The position numbers and the translations under genes were made by a program. A model generated the notes under the pieces. It was not told the DNA's origin and did not search any database. It worked only from the letters and a program-made list of their open reading frames with translations. Shown in pieces: positions 18,032 through 28,225 of a stretch of DNA of 38,102 bases; the stretch's first letter is position 1, and each line of letters starts with the position of its first letter. Origin of the DNA: K189A clade bacterium (GTDB lineage: Bacteria > Pseudomonadota > Gammaproteobacteria > Pseudomonadales > Azotimanducaceae); NCBI GenBank assembly GCA_009886205.1, contig QXZU01000007.1:1-38102 (forward strand). The letters run 5' to 3'.

Positions 18032-19436
18032 CCCGTAAACCGTTAGATATCACGTTGACGTTACCCGCACCCTGAACCAAAAGTACTTCGCCGTGTTTTA
18101 CTAATGAAGGCAGCAGCGCCAAAGCTTCATCAGGGTCTTGTGCATAAACTGGGCTGACTTGGCCACGTTGCCGTATGGCTTGGGCCAGCGCTTTGCTGTC
18201 AGCGCCGGGAATAGGCGCCTCGCCGGCGGAATATACTTCGAGCAATATCAGCGTATCGACTTCCGATAGCACGCGCACAAAATCATCAAATAGATCTCTG
18301 GTACGCGAGTATCTGTGAGGCTGATAAACCATGGTTATTTTTTCTTCAGGCCAAACACGTCGCGCGGTCTTAATAACGGCCTCAACCTCGGTTGGGTGGT
18401 GGCCATAGTCATCCACCAGCGTGACCTGTGCGCCACCTAGAGTAATGTCGCCGCTGACCTGGAAGCGCCGATCCACCCCAGCGAAACCGTCTAGGCCTGC
18501 CAAAATGGCGTCGTCGTTAATCCCCTCTTCGGATGCAACAGCAATTGCAGCTAACGCATTCATTACATTATGCTGCCCTGGAATAGATAGACGCACATCT
18601 AGGTTTTTACCCCAGCCTGGTCGCTCTACGGAAAATGTCCAATGCTGTCCATTGGCTTGAATATTGGTCGCACGAAATTGCGCGTCTTCTGCGCAGCCGT
18701 AGGTCAATACAGGTCTCGACAATGATGCAATTAGGTTCCTTGCTTCCGCATCATCAATGCACAAAACAACACTGCCGTAAAACGGCAGGCGGTGCGCAAA
18801 TTCAACAAAAGACGATTTCAACTTTTCAAAGTCATGGTCATAGGTTGCCATGTGATCTTGGTCAATATTAGTGATCACTGCGGTCATGGGTTGCAGGCGC
18901 AAGAATGAGGCGTCACTTTCGTCGGCCTCAGCAATCAGATAACGCCCCAGACCTAACTCGGCGTTCGTACCCGCACTGTTTAGTAACCCCCCAATGACAA
19001 ACGTTGGCGACAAATCTGCGCAACGAAAAATCTCTGTAATCAAACTAGTTGTTGTCGTTTTGCCGTGCGTTCCCGCTACAGCGATACCGTGCCGGTAACG
19101 CATCAGTTCGCCGAGCATTTCTGCTCGAGGCACTATAGGCACTCGCGAGTCTTGAGCCGCAACTACTTCTGGATTGGTTGTGTCTATAGCGGAAGACACT
19201 ACCACCACATCTGCACCCTCTACCCACTGAGCGCTGTGTCCAATATGAATTGTTGCGCCTTTTTGCTGTAACCGATTGGTAGTAACAGATCCACGAATAT
19301 CAGACCCCGTAACTTGGTAACCCTGATTAATTAAAACCTCTGCGATACCGCACATGCCTGCGCCACCGATACCGACAAAATGAATGCAGCGAATACGACC
19401 CATTTCTGGCACTTTATAATCGTTGGATTCAGACAC
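18018..19436 (-). CDS. murC: UDP-N-acetylmuramate-L-alanine ligase
   Basis: Cytosolic ATP-dependent ligase adding L-alanine to UDP-MurNAc. I choose the GTG at 19436 (protein begins [13 protein letters not shown], 472 aa) over the track start at 19478: GGAGGG stands 8 bp upstream, and the GTG overlaps the ftsW stop as GTGTCTGA. The dinucleotide-like fold opens with [18 protein letters not shown]; the ATP site is [13 protein letters not shown]; the central domain has DESDASFL and NIDQDH; the C-terminal domain carries DDYGHHPTE and YQPHRYSRT. All family motifs are intact. In relatives murG lies between ftsW and murC; here the two overlap directly. Confidence 0.96.
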   Translation of the reverse strand: MSESNDYKVPEMGRIRCIHFVGIGGAGMCGIAEVLINQGYQVTGSDIRGSVTTNRLQQKGATIHIGHSAQWVEGADVVVVSSAIDTTNPEVVAAQDSRVPIVPRAEMLGELMRYRHGIAVAGTHGKTTTTSLITEIFRCADLSPTFVIGGLLNSAGTNAELGLGRYLIAEADESDASFLRLQPMTAVITNIDQDHMATYDHDFEKLKSSFVEFAHRLPFYGSVVLCIDDAEARNLIASLSRPVLTYGCAEDAQFRATNIQANGQHWTFSVERPGWGKNLDVRLSIPGQHNVMNALAAIAVASEEGINDDAILAGLDGFAGVDRRFQVSGDITLGGAQVTLVDDYGHHPTEVEAVIKTARRVWPEEKITMVYQPHRYSRTRDLFDDFVRVLSEVDTLILLEVYSAGEAPIPGADSKALAQAIRQRGQVSPVYAQDPDEALALLPSLVKHGEVLLVQGAGNVNVISNGLRDAHA

Positions 19437-20541
19437 GGGCCTTACCCTCCAACAACGAACTGCGAAAAACCAGACCAAATAGAGCGCATGAAACCATTAA
19501 GCTGCTGCCGCCATAACTTATAAAGGGAAGGGTGAGGCCTTTAGTGGGCAAAACACCTGTATTGACGCCCAAATTAATGAGCAATTGAAAAGCGAAAATC
19601 AGGCCGACGAAATAACACGCGTAACCGGCAAACAAATGACCGCTGTCAACACAGCGTCGCGCTACAGCAAAAATTTTCAAAACCAAAAAGCTAAACACGG
19701 CTACTAAAACTATCGCACCTAGTCCACCCAGCTCTTCGGCAATGACTGCGAAAATGAAGTCGTTATGAGCTTCAGGCAAATAATAAAGTTTTTGTATACC
19801 TTCACCTAACCCTAAGCCAAATAGTTCTCCGCGACCAAAGGCAATTAACGCTTGAACCAACTGATAGCCGCTATCAAAGGGCATCGCCCACGGATCTGTA
19901 AACGAATTCAGCCTGCGCATTCGGTAGGGTTCCATCCAGATTAACAGCGCCAACAAAAGACTTGCGACAAGCAGCAACAACAAAACATAACGCAACTTGG
20001 TGCCGGCCAAGAAAAACAGTGAACACACCGCTGCCATAATCACTACCGCAGAGCCCAGATCAGGCTCCACTATAAGCAAGCCAGCCACAAATGTAGTCAT
20101 CATTAAGGGGATTAAAAACTGCAACGGCGACTCAACCACGGAATCTGAATATCGCTGTATGTACCCAGCCAAATATAAGACCAGACCAAACTTTGCCACT
20201 TCAGATGCTTGGATTGTAAAACCCGCTATCGGCAACCAGCGCGAGGCGCCATTCACTTCACGGCCAATACCCGGTATCAACACAAGCACCGCAATGATTA
20301 CAGCTACCACCCAGCCCAACATGTAAAAACGCGACCAAATAGAAATTGGCACCAATGCAGTGGCTAGAAATAGAGCCAACGCGAGCACCAGAAAGATAAG
20401 GTGTTTGGATAGATAGTTGCCATTGAGGGCTACTGCCGCTGAAGCCACCATGATGCTGCCAAAGACCAGCAGCACAAACCAAGGAATAAGTAATTCTATG
20501 GCATCACGGCCAACAGGCAGATTACGCATAGTTGTAAACAT
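19429..20541 (-). CDS. ftsW: Septal peptidoglycan glycosyltransferase FtsW
   Basis: SEDS-family lipid II polymerase of the divisome, working with FtsI. It is 370 aa with about ten TM helices. The family signature is present: [16 protein letters not shown], the periplasmic loop with [21 protein letters not shown], the [14 protein letters not shown] segment that holds the catalytic Asp, and the C-terminal [12 protein letters not shown]. The ATG at 20541 shares its A with the murD stop (TGATG). The end overlaps the murC GTG. Everything points to an active enzyme. Confidence 0.96.
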   Translation of the reverse strand: MFTTMRNLPVGRDAIELLIPWFVLLVFGSIMVASAAVALNGNYLSKHLIFLVLALALFLATALVPISIWSRFYMLGWVVAVIIAVLVLIPGIGREVNGASRWLPIAGFTIQASEVAKFGLVLYLAGYIQRYSDSVVESPLQFLIPLMMTTFVAGLLIVEPDLGSAVVIMAAVCSLFFLAGTKLRYVLLLLLVASLLLALLIWMEPYRMRRLNSFTDPWAMPFDSGYQLVQALIAFGRGELFGLGLGEGIQKLYYLPEAHNDFIFAVIAEELGGLGAIVLVAVFSFLVLKIFAVARRCVDSGHLFAGYACYFVGLIFAFQLLINLGVNTGVLPTKGLTLPFISYGGSSLMVSCALFGLVFRSSLLEGKARV

Positions 20542-21884
20542 CAGGACTGCACCGCCGCAAAATCTGCACCGGTCAAACTCCGGACAGCGCTGGCAAAAAC
20601 ATCTCCACGCTGCTGAAAATTGTCAAACATATCTAAACTTGCGCACGCGGGGGACAAAAGCACTAAATCGCCAGGAGCCGCAGCGTTTGCAGCGGCAGCA
20701 ACCGCATCTTCCATGGTAACGGCAAGAACATGAGGAATACCGCACTGATCAGCTACCGCTGCGACAGTCGGGGCATCTTTTCCTAATGTAACTATTCGTT
20801 TAACCCGGCCTACTAGAGATTCAGCCAGAGGACTCAAATCTGCGCCCTTCGCATCACCGCCAGCGATCAAAACCACATTGCCCTTTGGTTCTAACCCATT
20901 TAGCGCGGCCACTGTTGATCCAACATTAGTCGCTTTCGAATCATTCACAAAGGCCACGCCAGCTCGTTCAGCTACCGCTTCAAATCTGTGGGCAAGGCCT
21001 TTGAATTCGCGCATATAGTTTGCCGCAGCAACTGGCTCTAACCAAGGTTCAACCAGCGCCATGGCAGCCATGCAATTAAGCATATTATGACGACCCTGTA
21101 AGGGCAGGCTGACAATAGAACAAACGGGCAGTTCACCCCGAAAAACCCATTCTTGTTGATTGTGGATTGCCAACCCCCAAGCACCTTGAGCAGTTGGCTG
21201 GTCAAACCCAAAACTCGCGACACCCGCTAAAACAGCACCTTGGGTACTTTCGTCCTCGCGGCTATATATCCAACTTTTTGCGTCAGTTAATATTTTTTGC
21301 TTGGCCGACACGTAGTTATCCAAAGAACCGTGGTGATCCAAATGATCTTCACTGACATTAAGAATTACCGAGCGTGCCAAAGGCAAATTTTTACTGTGCT
21401 CAAGTTGAAAGCTCGAAAGTTCCAAAACAAAAAGGTCCACCTCACCATCAAGCAGATCAAGCGCCGCCTCGCCAAGGTTACCGCCAATAGCGCAGCGAAA
21501 GTTTGCCCTACTGAGAATATGACCCACTAAAGATACAACGGTACTTTTACCATTGGTGCCGGTGACACCAATCACTGGCGCACTAACATTCGCAAAAAAT
21601 AAATCTATATCGCTGATAATGGACAGCCCAGCAGATCTTGCTTGTTCTAGCAAACAGGTATTCAGAGGCAGGCCTGGGCTAACAATCACAGTCTCTGTCC
21701 GCGATAAAACTTGCTCTGGCCATGAGTCACAATGCCAATGAATTTCTAGGTCGGCGAATTCGGCATGAACGGCTCTTTCCGGGCGTGTATCTAACACCAC
21801 TGGATTTTCCCCGCGCGCAAGCAAGTATCTGGCCACTGACTGGCCAGTTATACCAAAACCTAGTATTGCGTTACGCGCCGTCAT
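20541..21884 (-). CDS. murD: UDP-N-acetylmuramoyl-L-alanine-D-glutamate ligase
   Basis: Cytosolic ligase adding D-glutamate to UDP-MurNAc-L-Ala. I place the start at ATG 21884 (MTARNAILGFGITG), 447 aa, because the family begins close to the GxGxTG motif and this ATG lies 11 bp after the mraY stop; the track start at 21953 would run through the end of mraY. Motifs: ATP site GVTGTNGKST, central NVSEDHLDHHGS, and C-terminal VNDSKATN and LLSPACASLDMFDNFQQRG. The 3' end overlaps ftsW (TGATG). Confidence 0.96.
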   Translation of the reverse strand: MTARNAILGFGITGQSVARYLLARGENPVVLDTRPERAVHAEFADLEIHWHCDSWPEQVLSRTETVIVSPGLPLNTCLLEQARSAGLSIISDIDLFFANVSAPVIGVTGTNGKSTVVSLVGHILSRANFRCAIGGNLGEAALDLLDGEVDLFVLELSSFQLEHSKNLPLARSVILNVSEDHLDHHGSLDNYVSAKQKILTDAKSWIYSREDESTQGAVLAGVASFGFDQPTAQGAWGLAIHNQQEWVFRGELPVCSIVSLPLQGRHNMLNCMAAMALVEPWLEPVAAANYMREFKGLAHRFEAVAERAGVAFVNDSKATNVGSTVAALNGLEPKGNVVLIAGGDAKGADLSPLAESLVGRVKRIVTLGKDAPTVAAVADQCGIPHVLAVTMEDAVAAAANAAAPGDLVLLSPACASLDMFDNFQQRGDVFASAVRSLTGADFAAVQS

Positions 21885-21895
21885 GCCGATTACAA

Positions 21896-22978
21896 CTACC
21901 TCAACTTCAAAGTGGAAAGGCCAATAATCACTAACACTAAAGTTATGATCCAAAACCGCACAATAATTTTTGGTTCAGGCCAACCCTTTAATTCGAAATG
22001 ATGATGAATAGGCGCCATGCGGAAAATTCGCCGCCCGGTAAGACGGAAGGAAATTACCTGAATGATGACACTGGCAGTCTCCAACACAAATAGCCCGCCC
22101 ATAATGAGCAACACTATTTCGTGGCGCACGATAATTGCGACCAAGCCAAGTGCCGCACCTAGAGCCAAAGCGCCCACATCGCCCATAAAAATTTGCGCCG
22201 GATAAGTATTGAACCAAAGGAACCCCAACCCTGCACCGATCAATGCCCCACAAAAAATCGCTAATTCCCCAGCGCCAGGGATATAGGGAATTTGTAGGTA
22301 ATTTGAAAATTCTGTATTCCCCGCCAAATAGGCAATCAGACCTAGGGCAGCACCCACCATCACTGAGGGTAAAATTGCTAAGCCGTCTAAACCATCCGTT
22401 AGGTTAACCGCATTACTCATACCCACAATCATCAAGTAACTTAAAGCGACAAAACCGACCCCTAGAGGAATAGCGACACTTTTGAAGAACGGTACGTAAA
22501 GCATGGTTTGCGCTGGCAGTTCCGCCGACTGATACAGATAGACTGCAGCAGCCAAACCGAATACTGACTGCCAAAAATACTTTAGCCTGCTCGACAAGCC
22601 TGCACTGTTTTTCTTCGAAATCTTTAGATAGTCATCTACCCAACCGACAGCGCCAAATGTAATGGTCACACCTAATACTAACCAGATATAACGGTTTGTT
22701 AGGTCTCCCCAAAGCAGCGTGGTGATAATGATGATGACCAAGATCAATGCCCCACCCATCGTAGGAGTCCCCGCCTTACTAAAATGCGAAGCGGGGCCAT
22801 CGTCTCTTACAACTTGTCCAATCTGCGCCTTACTGAGCCTTGCGATCATCCAAGGCCCAATCAGCAACGATGTTGCCAAGGCTGTCATCACGCTGACCAT
22901 GGTACGAAGAGTCAAATACTGGAAGACTACGAACCCGCCAACATACGCAGAAAGATAATCGGTTAACCACAGCAGCAT
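21896..22978 (-). CDS. mraY: Phospho-N-acetylmuramoyl-pentapeptide transferase MraY
   Basis: Integral membrane enzyme that transfers phospho-MurNAc-pentapeptide to undecaprenyl phosphate, making lipid I. It is 360 aa with about ten TM helices. Visible family motifs: [11 protein letters not shown] (cytoplasmic loop), [16 protein letters not shown] with the Mg-binding Asp pair, the [10 protein letters not shown] motif, [12 protein letters not shown], and [15 protein letters not shown]. The ATG shares its A with the murE stop (TAATG). In most gammaproteobacteria murF stands between murE and mraY; its absence here leaves no gap. Confidence 0.97.
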   Translation of the reverse strand: MLLWLTDYLSAYVGGFVVFQYLTLRTMVSVMTALATSLLIGPWMIARLSKAQIGQVVRDDGPASHFSKAGTPTMGGALILVIIIITTLLWGDLTNRYIWLVLGVTITFGAVGWVDDYLKISKKNSAGLSSRLKYFWQSVFGLAAAVYLYQSAELPAQTMLYVPFFKSVAIPLGVGFVALSYLMIVGMSNAVNLTDGLDGLAILPSVMVGAALGLIAYLAGNTEFSNYLQIPYIPGAGELAIFCGALIGAGLGFLWFNTYPAQIFMGDVGALALGAALGLVAIIVRHEIVLLIMGGLFVLETASVIIQVISFRLTGRRIFRMAPIHHHFELKGWPEPKIIVRFWIITLVLVIIGLSTLKLR

Positions 22979-24441
22979 TAACGCATACTCCTTAATAAAT
23001 CCTCAGCATACTCAACGTCGCTAAAGCGATTGTGCTGGCCTAGTATTTCTTGGGTGTTCTCGTGCCCTTTTCCCGCGATTAAAACCACGTCATCGGGTCC
23101 AGCTGATTCGATAGCCGCCTGAATGCACTTTGCCCTATCGACTTGCGTATACACTTGGCAGGACGCATCCTCTGGAACGCCCGCTAACATGTCTTGGATG
23201 ATGCTCTCAGGATCTTCACTACGCGGATTATCAGATGTCAGCCACACTGTGTTGCTACCCGCACAGGCAAGCTTCGCCATCTCAGGCCGCTTGCCCCGAT
23301 CTCGATCACCACCACAACCCACCACGCAGATAACATTGCCACGACATTGGGGTCTTATGGCAGCCAGCACTTTGTGCACTGCGTCAGGAGTATGCGCATA
23401 GTCGACCACAACTTTGGGGCTGTTTGAGCCGCCATTTAGCACCTGCATACGCCCAGGAACTACGCGCATGTTTTGCAGTGCATTGCAGACATCGGGTAAT
23501 TTGTGCCCCATACCCATCATCACAGCCAACGAGGCGGCTATGTTGGCGACGGCAAAATCTGCCGCAACCGGTAACAGGCAACTTACCTTGCCCCAAGGGG
23601 TGGCAAACTTCACATCCATACCTTTGCTCACTGGAGAAGCACGCCAACTCACATCACCGCCTTTACCGTAACTAATCACCTCTTGAGCGCGATTGGTCAC
23701 AGCCAAGCTCCGACCAAAGGCATCGTCACTATTTATAACGGCAAGCTTAAGAGGCCAATGAGTAAAGAGCCGTGCTTTGGCTTGACCGTAGTCATCCATG
23801 GTTTTGTGAAAATCTAAGTGGTCGCGAGTAAGGTTGGAAAATACTGCCACGTCCATCTGCACATCATCTATGCGGCCCTGAGCCAGCGCATGAGAGCTCA
23901 CTTCTAACGCCAAGCGGGTAACATTGTTTTCGCGAAGACTAGCAATTCGTCGCTGCATCTCCACAGCGTTGGGGGTAGTTAACGCAGCTTCCGCCAATTG
24001 CGTCACACGCCCCCAGCCCAGAGTGCCACAATACCCACAAGGCACACCCAGCGAGTCGCTAAAATTGGCTACGTGGAAACCAATTGATGTCTTACCATTT
24101 GTGCCCGTGATGCCAATACACTCAACGTTAGCACTGGGCGACGCAAAGAATTTAACGGCAAGCGCGCTTTTACGAACGGCCAAATCTGCAACACCCAACA
24201 TAGGAACGCCGCGCTCAATAGGTGGCGTTCCATCTTGATCGTATATCACTGCAGCAGCGCCAGCGGCTAAAGCTTGCTCAATGTGCTTTTCTCGCTGAGA
24301 TGGATCCGCGGCACTTGCAATAAATATATCGTCAGTTAACACCATGGCAGAATTTTCACAAAGACCAAAACTACCGCGATCCTCCATAGCAGCGGAATCG
24401 TTAACCAAATCTTGTACAACAGTCTCTATAATGGCGGTCAT
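22978..24441 (-). CDS. murE: UDP-MurNAc-L-Ala-D-Glu: meso-diaminopimelate ligase
   Basis: Cytosolic ligase adding the third stem amino acid. It is 487 aa, normal. ATP site [13 protein letters not shown]; central motifs [25 protein letters not shown] and [11 protein letters not shown]-terminal VVDYAHTPD and the specificity motif DNPRSEDP, whose Arg recognises meso-diaminopimelate. The stem peptide is therefore expected to be mDAP-type. The ATG overlaps the ftsI stop by 4 bp (ATGA). No murF follows, so the D-Ala-D-Ala ligation must be encoded elsewhere. Confidence 0.97.
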   Translation of the reverse strand: MTAIIETVVQDLVNDSAAMEDRGSFGLCENSAMVLTDDIFIASAADPSQREKHIEQALAAGAAAVIYDQDGTPPIERGVPMLGVADLAVRKSALAVKFFASPSANVECIGITGTNGKTSIGFHVANFSDSLGVPCGYCGTLGWGRVTQLAEAALTTPNAVEMQRRIASLRENNVTRLALEVSSHALAQGRIDDVQMDVAVFSNLTRDHLDFHKTMDDYGQAKARLFTHWPLKLAVINSDDAFGRSLAVTNRAQEVISYGKGGDVSWRASPVSKGMDVKFATPWGKVSCLLPVAADFAVANIAASLAVMMGMGHKLPDVCNALQNMRVVPGRMQVLNGGSNSPKVVVDYAHTPDAVHKVLAAIRPQCRGNVICVVGCGGDRDRGKRPEMAKLACAGSNTVWLTSDNPRSEDPESIIQDMLAGVPEDASCQVYTQVDRAKCIQAAIESAGPDDVVLIAGKGHENTQEILGQHNRFSDVEYAEDLLRSMR

Positions 24442-26144
24442 CCTCGCTCCCCAAATCCAATGGGGGCGGCCGCTTCTGTCGGGGCGCGCGCTAAATCAAC
24501 ATCCACTTTGTCTGGGCCTACGCCAAGCAAGCGCAAGCTGCGCTCAGCTACTCTGGCAAATACTGGCGCTGCGACCTTACCGCCGCCAGAGCGACCGGCC
24601 TTGGCTTCGTTAATTACAATGATCATGACCACTTTTGGATCAGATACAGGAGCCACGCCAGCAAACCAAGCTATATGCCGCTCATCGTCGTAGCCATTAG
24701 CACCAATCATTCGCGCCGTACCGGTTTTACCTGCCACGCGATAACCAGACACGGCGGCATTAGCCGCGGTTCCTTCGCGAGCAGTCACAAGTTCCATCAT
24801 TGTTAAAACGTCTTTCGTTGCTTGTGCTTCAAACACCCTTTCGCCAGTGTTCGGGACATCACTTTTGACAATACTGATAGGAAGCCGCATGCCATGGCTG
24901 GCTAGCGTCAGATAGGCTTGCGCGAGTTGAATTGGCGAAACACTTAGCCCATACCCGTAAGCCAGCGTTGCGCGGACAACCGGATACTTAAGCTGCGCAC
25001 TAGACAATTTTCCATAGGCTTCGCCTGGCAACTCAACACCGACATAGTTCCCAAAACCCGCACGCGCTAACACATCAAATACGGCATCTTGTTCTAGATC
25101 CAACGCAAGTTTGGCAAATGCAACCTGACTCGATTTCTGTATAGACTGACCCAACGACAAACTTTTTCTATTTATCGGGTCCTCAATCAGTTTGTTACCC
25201 ACCTTAAAATATCCAGGGGCAGTATCAATCATAGTTTCTGGCGTATAGCGGCCGCTTTCTAATGCCGCAAGGGCGGTAAACGGTTTAATGGTGGATCCTG
25301 GTTCATAGGCGTCCACTACTGCGCGATTACGCATTGTATTTTGCTGTTTGTCGCCACTATTGGGATTAAACGAGGGCTGATTGACCATTGCTAAGATTTC
25401 GCCAGTTTTCGCATCCAGCATGATTAGCGAGCCGCTTGCCGCTTGGTGACTATTCACGGCTGACTTCAATTCGCGATAAGCAATAAATTGTAGACGCAAA
25501 TCTATCGTTAGATTCAGGTCTTCGCCATATCTAGGTGAGCTAAGGTAATCCAAATCACGGATTGAATTTTTCTTGCGATCTCTTAATACGGTTTTTGCCC
25601 CAGAGTGGCCACGCAAACTTGTTTCAAAATTAGATTCAAGCCCTTCAATACCCTTGCCGTCTACATCAGTAATGCCGACCACATGAGACGCAATCTCCCC
25701 GGCAGGGTAGTAACGCTGGTATTCTGGCTCTAAGGTAAGGTGGCTGATATCTAACTGTTTGAGGGCATTACTTTTAACCCAGCTCAGACGCCTTTTCAGG
25801 TAAAGAAATCCTTTGTCCTTATTGTCTTCAACTTTTTTGCGCACGGCTTCTTTGCTCAACCCCAACGCATCAGCGATTTGCTGTAATTCCAACTCCTTGA
25901 ACTTGGCGAGCCGGGGGTTTGTAGTCACAGCAAAAACCGGTGTACTTACCGCTAAGGGTTCTCCGTTTCTGTCGTAAATCATCCCGCGCATGCCAGGGAT
26001 AACCTCTTTATGTACGGAGCGCTCATCCCCTTCTTGTTGCAAGAACTCGCGCTCGGTAACGCCCAGATATAACACTCTCACGGACAAGCCAACACCCACC
26101 AACAAAAAGGCGCACAACACTAGATAGTGTCGCCAGGGCTTCAA
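24438..26144 (-). CDS. ftsI: Septal peptidoglycan transpeptidase FtsI (PBP3)
   Basis: Class B penicillin-binding protein of the septum; partner of FtsW. It is 568 aa with an N-terminal TM anchor (about 8-27), a pedestal domain (RGMIYDRNGEPLAVSTPV) and a transpeptidase domain. The active-site Ser is in STIKPF, and the third motif is AGKTGTARM. The second motif reads SSQ (KSSQVAFAKLAL) where E. coli PBP3 has SSN. The start codon is TTG at 26144, overlapping the ftsL TGA; AGGTG lies 8 bp upstream and no other start codon is available before the TM segment. It overlaps murE by 4 bp. Confidence 0.96.
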   Translation of the reverse strand: MKPWRHYLVLCAFLLVGVGLSVRVLYLGVTEREFLQQEGDERSVHKEVIPGMRGMIYDRNGEPLAVSTPVFAVTTNPRLAKFKELELQQIADALGLSKEAVRKKVEDNKDKGFLYLKRRLSWVKSNALKQLDISHLTLEPEYQRYYPAGEIASHVVGITDVDGKGIEGLESNFETSLRGHSGAKTVLRDRKKNSIRDLDYLSSPRYGEDLNLTIDLRLQFIAYRELKSAVNSHQAASGSLIMLDAKTGEILAMVNQPSFNPNSGDKQQNTMRNRAVVDAYEPGSTIKPFTALAALESGRYTPETMIDTAPGYFKVGNKLIEDPINRKSLSLGQSIQKSSQVAFAKLALDLEQDAVFDVLARAGFGNYVGVELPGEAYGKLSSAQLKYPVVRATLAYGYGLSVSPIQLAQAYLTLASHGMRLPISIVKSDVPNTGERVFEAQATKDVLTMMELVTAREGTAANAAVSGYRVAGKTGTARMIGANGYDDERHIAWFAGVAPVSDPKVVMIIVINEAKAGRSGGGKVAAPVFARVAERSLRLLGVGPDKVDVDLARAPTEAAAPIGFGERG

Positions 26145-26500
26145 TTATTCACCTGAACAATATCTTCTGGGAAAAACATCTGCAGTTCGGTAGTCGCCAC
26201 AACCTCAACGGTTTGCATACTCGCTAACGTACTGCGCTCCAATAAGAGCCTACTGTAGTTAGCCAACAGAACATTCTGATTTGTTTGCAACTCGTCCATA
26301 GAACGGTACAAAAAGCGCATTTCGTCTGCAGATTCAACTAACTGCAGGCCACTGTAAAAGATGCCAGCCAATAAAATAGCCACGCCGGCCACCCATTGCG
26401 CTGGGACGGATTTTTGCTGTTTAGGTACAGCCGTCGCTTTGACTGAGCTTTTCTTGGCAAGCGGTTTAGGCTTCAAGGTTTTGACCTCGCGCAGCGCCAT
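26141..26500 (-). CDS. ftsL: Cell division protein FtsL
   Basis: Small bitopic divisome protein that forms the FtsQLB complex and activates FtsWI. It is 119 aa: a basic cytoplasmic tail of about 35 residues rich in Lys/Pro, one TM helix (about 36-55, WVAGVAILLAGIFYSGLQL) and a periplasmic coiled coil (about 58-110) with a short C-terminal end. Sequence conservation in this family is low, so the call rests on size, topology and position between rsmH and ftsI. The ATG follows the rsmH stop directly (TAGATG). Confidence 0.9.
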   Translation of the reverse strand: MALREVKTLKPKPLAKKSSVKATAVPKQQKSVPAQWVAGVAILLAGIFYSGLQLVESADEMRFLYRSMDELQTNQNVLLANYSRLLLERSTLASMQTVEVVATTELQMFFPEDIVQVNN

Positions 26501-27559
26501 CTAACAAATCCTCTCTATAACCCGTAGGGTTGCGCTACGCGCTCGCGGATTGGTCGCCAGCTCATCCGATTGCGCTTTAATACTTTTGCCAATAAGTCGC
26601 GCGCTAATGCCCTGATCGCTGTGCCGTACTGGCAATCGCCGCGGCATACTCGGCGGACGACTTAAACCTCTGAACACATGCTTAACTTGCCGGTCTTCCA
26701 ACGAATGAAAGGAGATCACCGCTAACCGCCCGCCAATGGCTAAGGCTGCAAAAGCGTGCTCAAGGCCTGCGCGAAGCTCTTGGTCCTCTGCATTTATAAA
26801 AATGCGAATAGCTTGAAATGTTTTAGTCGCAGGGTGCTTGCCCATATTGTTGCGATTGCGCGGCACACAGGCTTCAACGATATCCGCCAGTTGCAAAGTG
26901 GTGCTTAACGGGCGGGCCGCGACAATATTTTTGGCGATGCGGCGAGAATTACGCTCCTCTCCGTGCACGAAGAGCACTTTGGCAATATCCTCTTCAACTG
27001 CAGTGTTTAGCCATTCCGCTGCGCTCAGACCTTGAGTGGGGTCCATGCGCATGTCTAGTGGCCCATCGGCATTAAAACTAAAACCGCGACTGGCATCGTC
27101 TATTTGAGGCGACGAAACACCAATATCTAACAGAATGCCTTGTGCCCCGCCCACTACACCGGCTTGCTCAAGCACGTCCGCCAACTGTGAAAAACGTGCG
27201 TGAAAAATACTGAAGCGAGAATCTGCTTGCGCTAACACTTGGGCTGCCGCAACCGCTTCTGGGTCACGATCTAAGCCAATCATTTTGGCATCTGGGGCTA
27301 ACCTGGCAAGCATGGAACGGCAGTGACCACCACGGCCATATGTGCCATCCACATAAACACCGGAATCAGCCTGAATGAGCGAGTGCACAACCTCGCGCAA
27401 TAGCACCGGAATGTGTTCTTCCGATGCAGCCTTGGCTGCACCGCCACCAAAATCTACCTCTTCAGATTTTATCTCTTGGGTGAACTCAACGGCTGAGTTA
27501 GATCCTGTCCATGGCGCTTGGCACGCCGCAACGAATGATGGCTGGGTAAACGCTCTCAA
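26501..27559 (-). CDS. rsmH: 16S rRNA m4C1402 methyltransferase RsmH (MraW)
   Basis: SAM-dependent enzyme that N4-methylates C1402 of 16S rRNA. It is 352 aa against about 313 in E. coli. The core begins at HIPVLLREVV (about residue 49); SAM-site motifs YVDGTYGRGGH and GLDRDPEA follow, then GILLDIGVSSPQID and the C-terminal ISFHSLEDRQVK. The surplus is an N-terminal extension of about 48 residues with no similarity I recognise. The start is a TTG overlapping the mraZ TGA, with GAAGG nine bases upstream; between it and the core there is no ATG, GTG or TTG, so the extension is probably translated. Confidence 0.95.
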   Translation of the reverse strand: MRAFTQPSFVAACQAPWTGSNSAVEFTQEIKSEEVDFGGGAAKAASEEHIPVLLREVVHSLIQADSGVYVDGTYGRGGHCRSMLARLAPDAKMIGLDRDPEAVAAAQVLAQADSRFSIFHARFSQLADVLEQAGVVGGAQGILLDIGVSSPQIDDASRGFSFNADGPLDMRMDPTQGLSAAEWLNTAVEEDIAKVLFVHGEERNSRRIAKNIVAARPLSTTLQLADIVEACVPRNRNNMGKHPATKTFQAIRIFINAEDQELRAGLEHAFAALAIGGRLAVISFHSLEDRQVKHVFRGLSRPPSMPRRLPVRHSDQGISARLIGKSIKAQSDELATNPRARSATLRVIERIC

Positions 27560-28014
27560 ACTGATAAGCCTTCAAACATATCAGCATTTTCAACCAGCGC
27601 TGAGGCACCCTCTTCGAGCCAGACGCTCATACGCTGTTGCCAATTTTGTTCTGACCAAATTTCTATTTTGTTGCCTTGCCCAACAAGCACCAGCTTTTTC
27701 TCTAGCTGAGAGTAGTCACGCAACATGCTAGGAAAAAGCAGACGCCCATTGGCGTCTAAATCCAAATCCGTGGCATGGCCAATTAACAGCCTTTGCAACA
27801 GGCGCGCTTGGGGAGCGATATTCGAAAGGCCCTCCAATTTGCGCTGGACGATTTCCCATTCGGATAATGGGTACAAAAGCAGACAGGGTTCGCGCATGTC
27901 TATGGTGACAACAACTTTATTTTCGCTAAGCGCAGACAGCGCTTCACGAGTACGGGTTGGCAGCGCCATGCGGCCCTTCCCATCAAGTGTTGCACTGTTG
28001 ATACCACGAAACAT
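27556..28014 (-). CDS. mraZ: Transcriptional regulator MraZ
   Basis: AbrB-like DNA-binding protein, first gene of the dcw operon; in E. coli it represses its own operon by binding tandem GTGGG-type boxes. I choose ATG 28014 (MFRGINSATLDGKGRMALP), 152 aa, the typical MraZ start and length; the track start at 28041 is a TTG nine codons upstream. Two MraZ domains are visible, each with the DxxGR pattern: LDGKGRMALPTR (about residue 9) and LDANGRLLFPSM (about 89). A matching operator lies about 190 bp upstream. Confidence 0.95.
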   Translation of the reverse strand: MFRGINSATLDGKGRMALPTRTREALSALSENKVVVTIDMREPCLLLYPLSEWEIVQRKLEGLSNIAPQARLLQRLLIGHATDLDLDANGRLLFPSMLRDYSQLEKKLVLVGQGNKIEIWSEQNWQQRMSVWLEEGASALVENADMFEGLSV

Positions 28015-28061
28015 TTCTTTAGCCGCGGGAGGTGGTTCCAAAATGGCAAGGAAAGCAACTT

Positions 28062-28080
28062 CGCTGATGTCGCATCAGCG
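28062..28080 (-). other. Perfect hairpin in the mraZ leader
   Basis: CGCTGATG-tcg-CATCAGCG is a perfect 8-bp stem with a 3-nt loop, lying about 48 bp upstream of the mraZ ATG within the probable 5' untranslated leader. It has no following U-tract on the minus strand (AAGTTGC follows), so it is not an intrinsic terminator. It could be a leader RNA structure or a protein-binding site. Confidence 0.5.
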
Positions 28081-28204
28081 CTCTAGCAGAGGAAAAATCA
28101 CGAAACGGAGAAAATATATTGCTACCGATCATCTACCACTGGTTTGTAGGGGCCTAAGAACTCCTCGCCCTCGCCCAAGTTATTTTGCCCATTCTGGGAA
28201 CAAT

Positions 28205-28225
28205 CCCCACTTTTCTCCACTTTTT
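28205..28225 (-). promoter_or_regulatory. Probable MraZ operator boxes
   Basis: Read on the minus strand: aaaaaGTGGAgaaaaGTGGGg, two GTGGR units with 10-bp periodicity. MraZ is known to bind GTGGG repeats separated by about 5 bp upstream of mraZ. The site lies just downstream of the proposed dcw promoter, where autorepression would be expected. A TGGG further downstream (minus-strand AATGGGC) may be a weak extra box. Inference from spacing and position. Confidence 0.65.
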
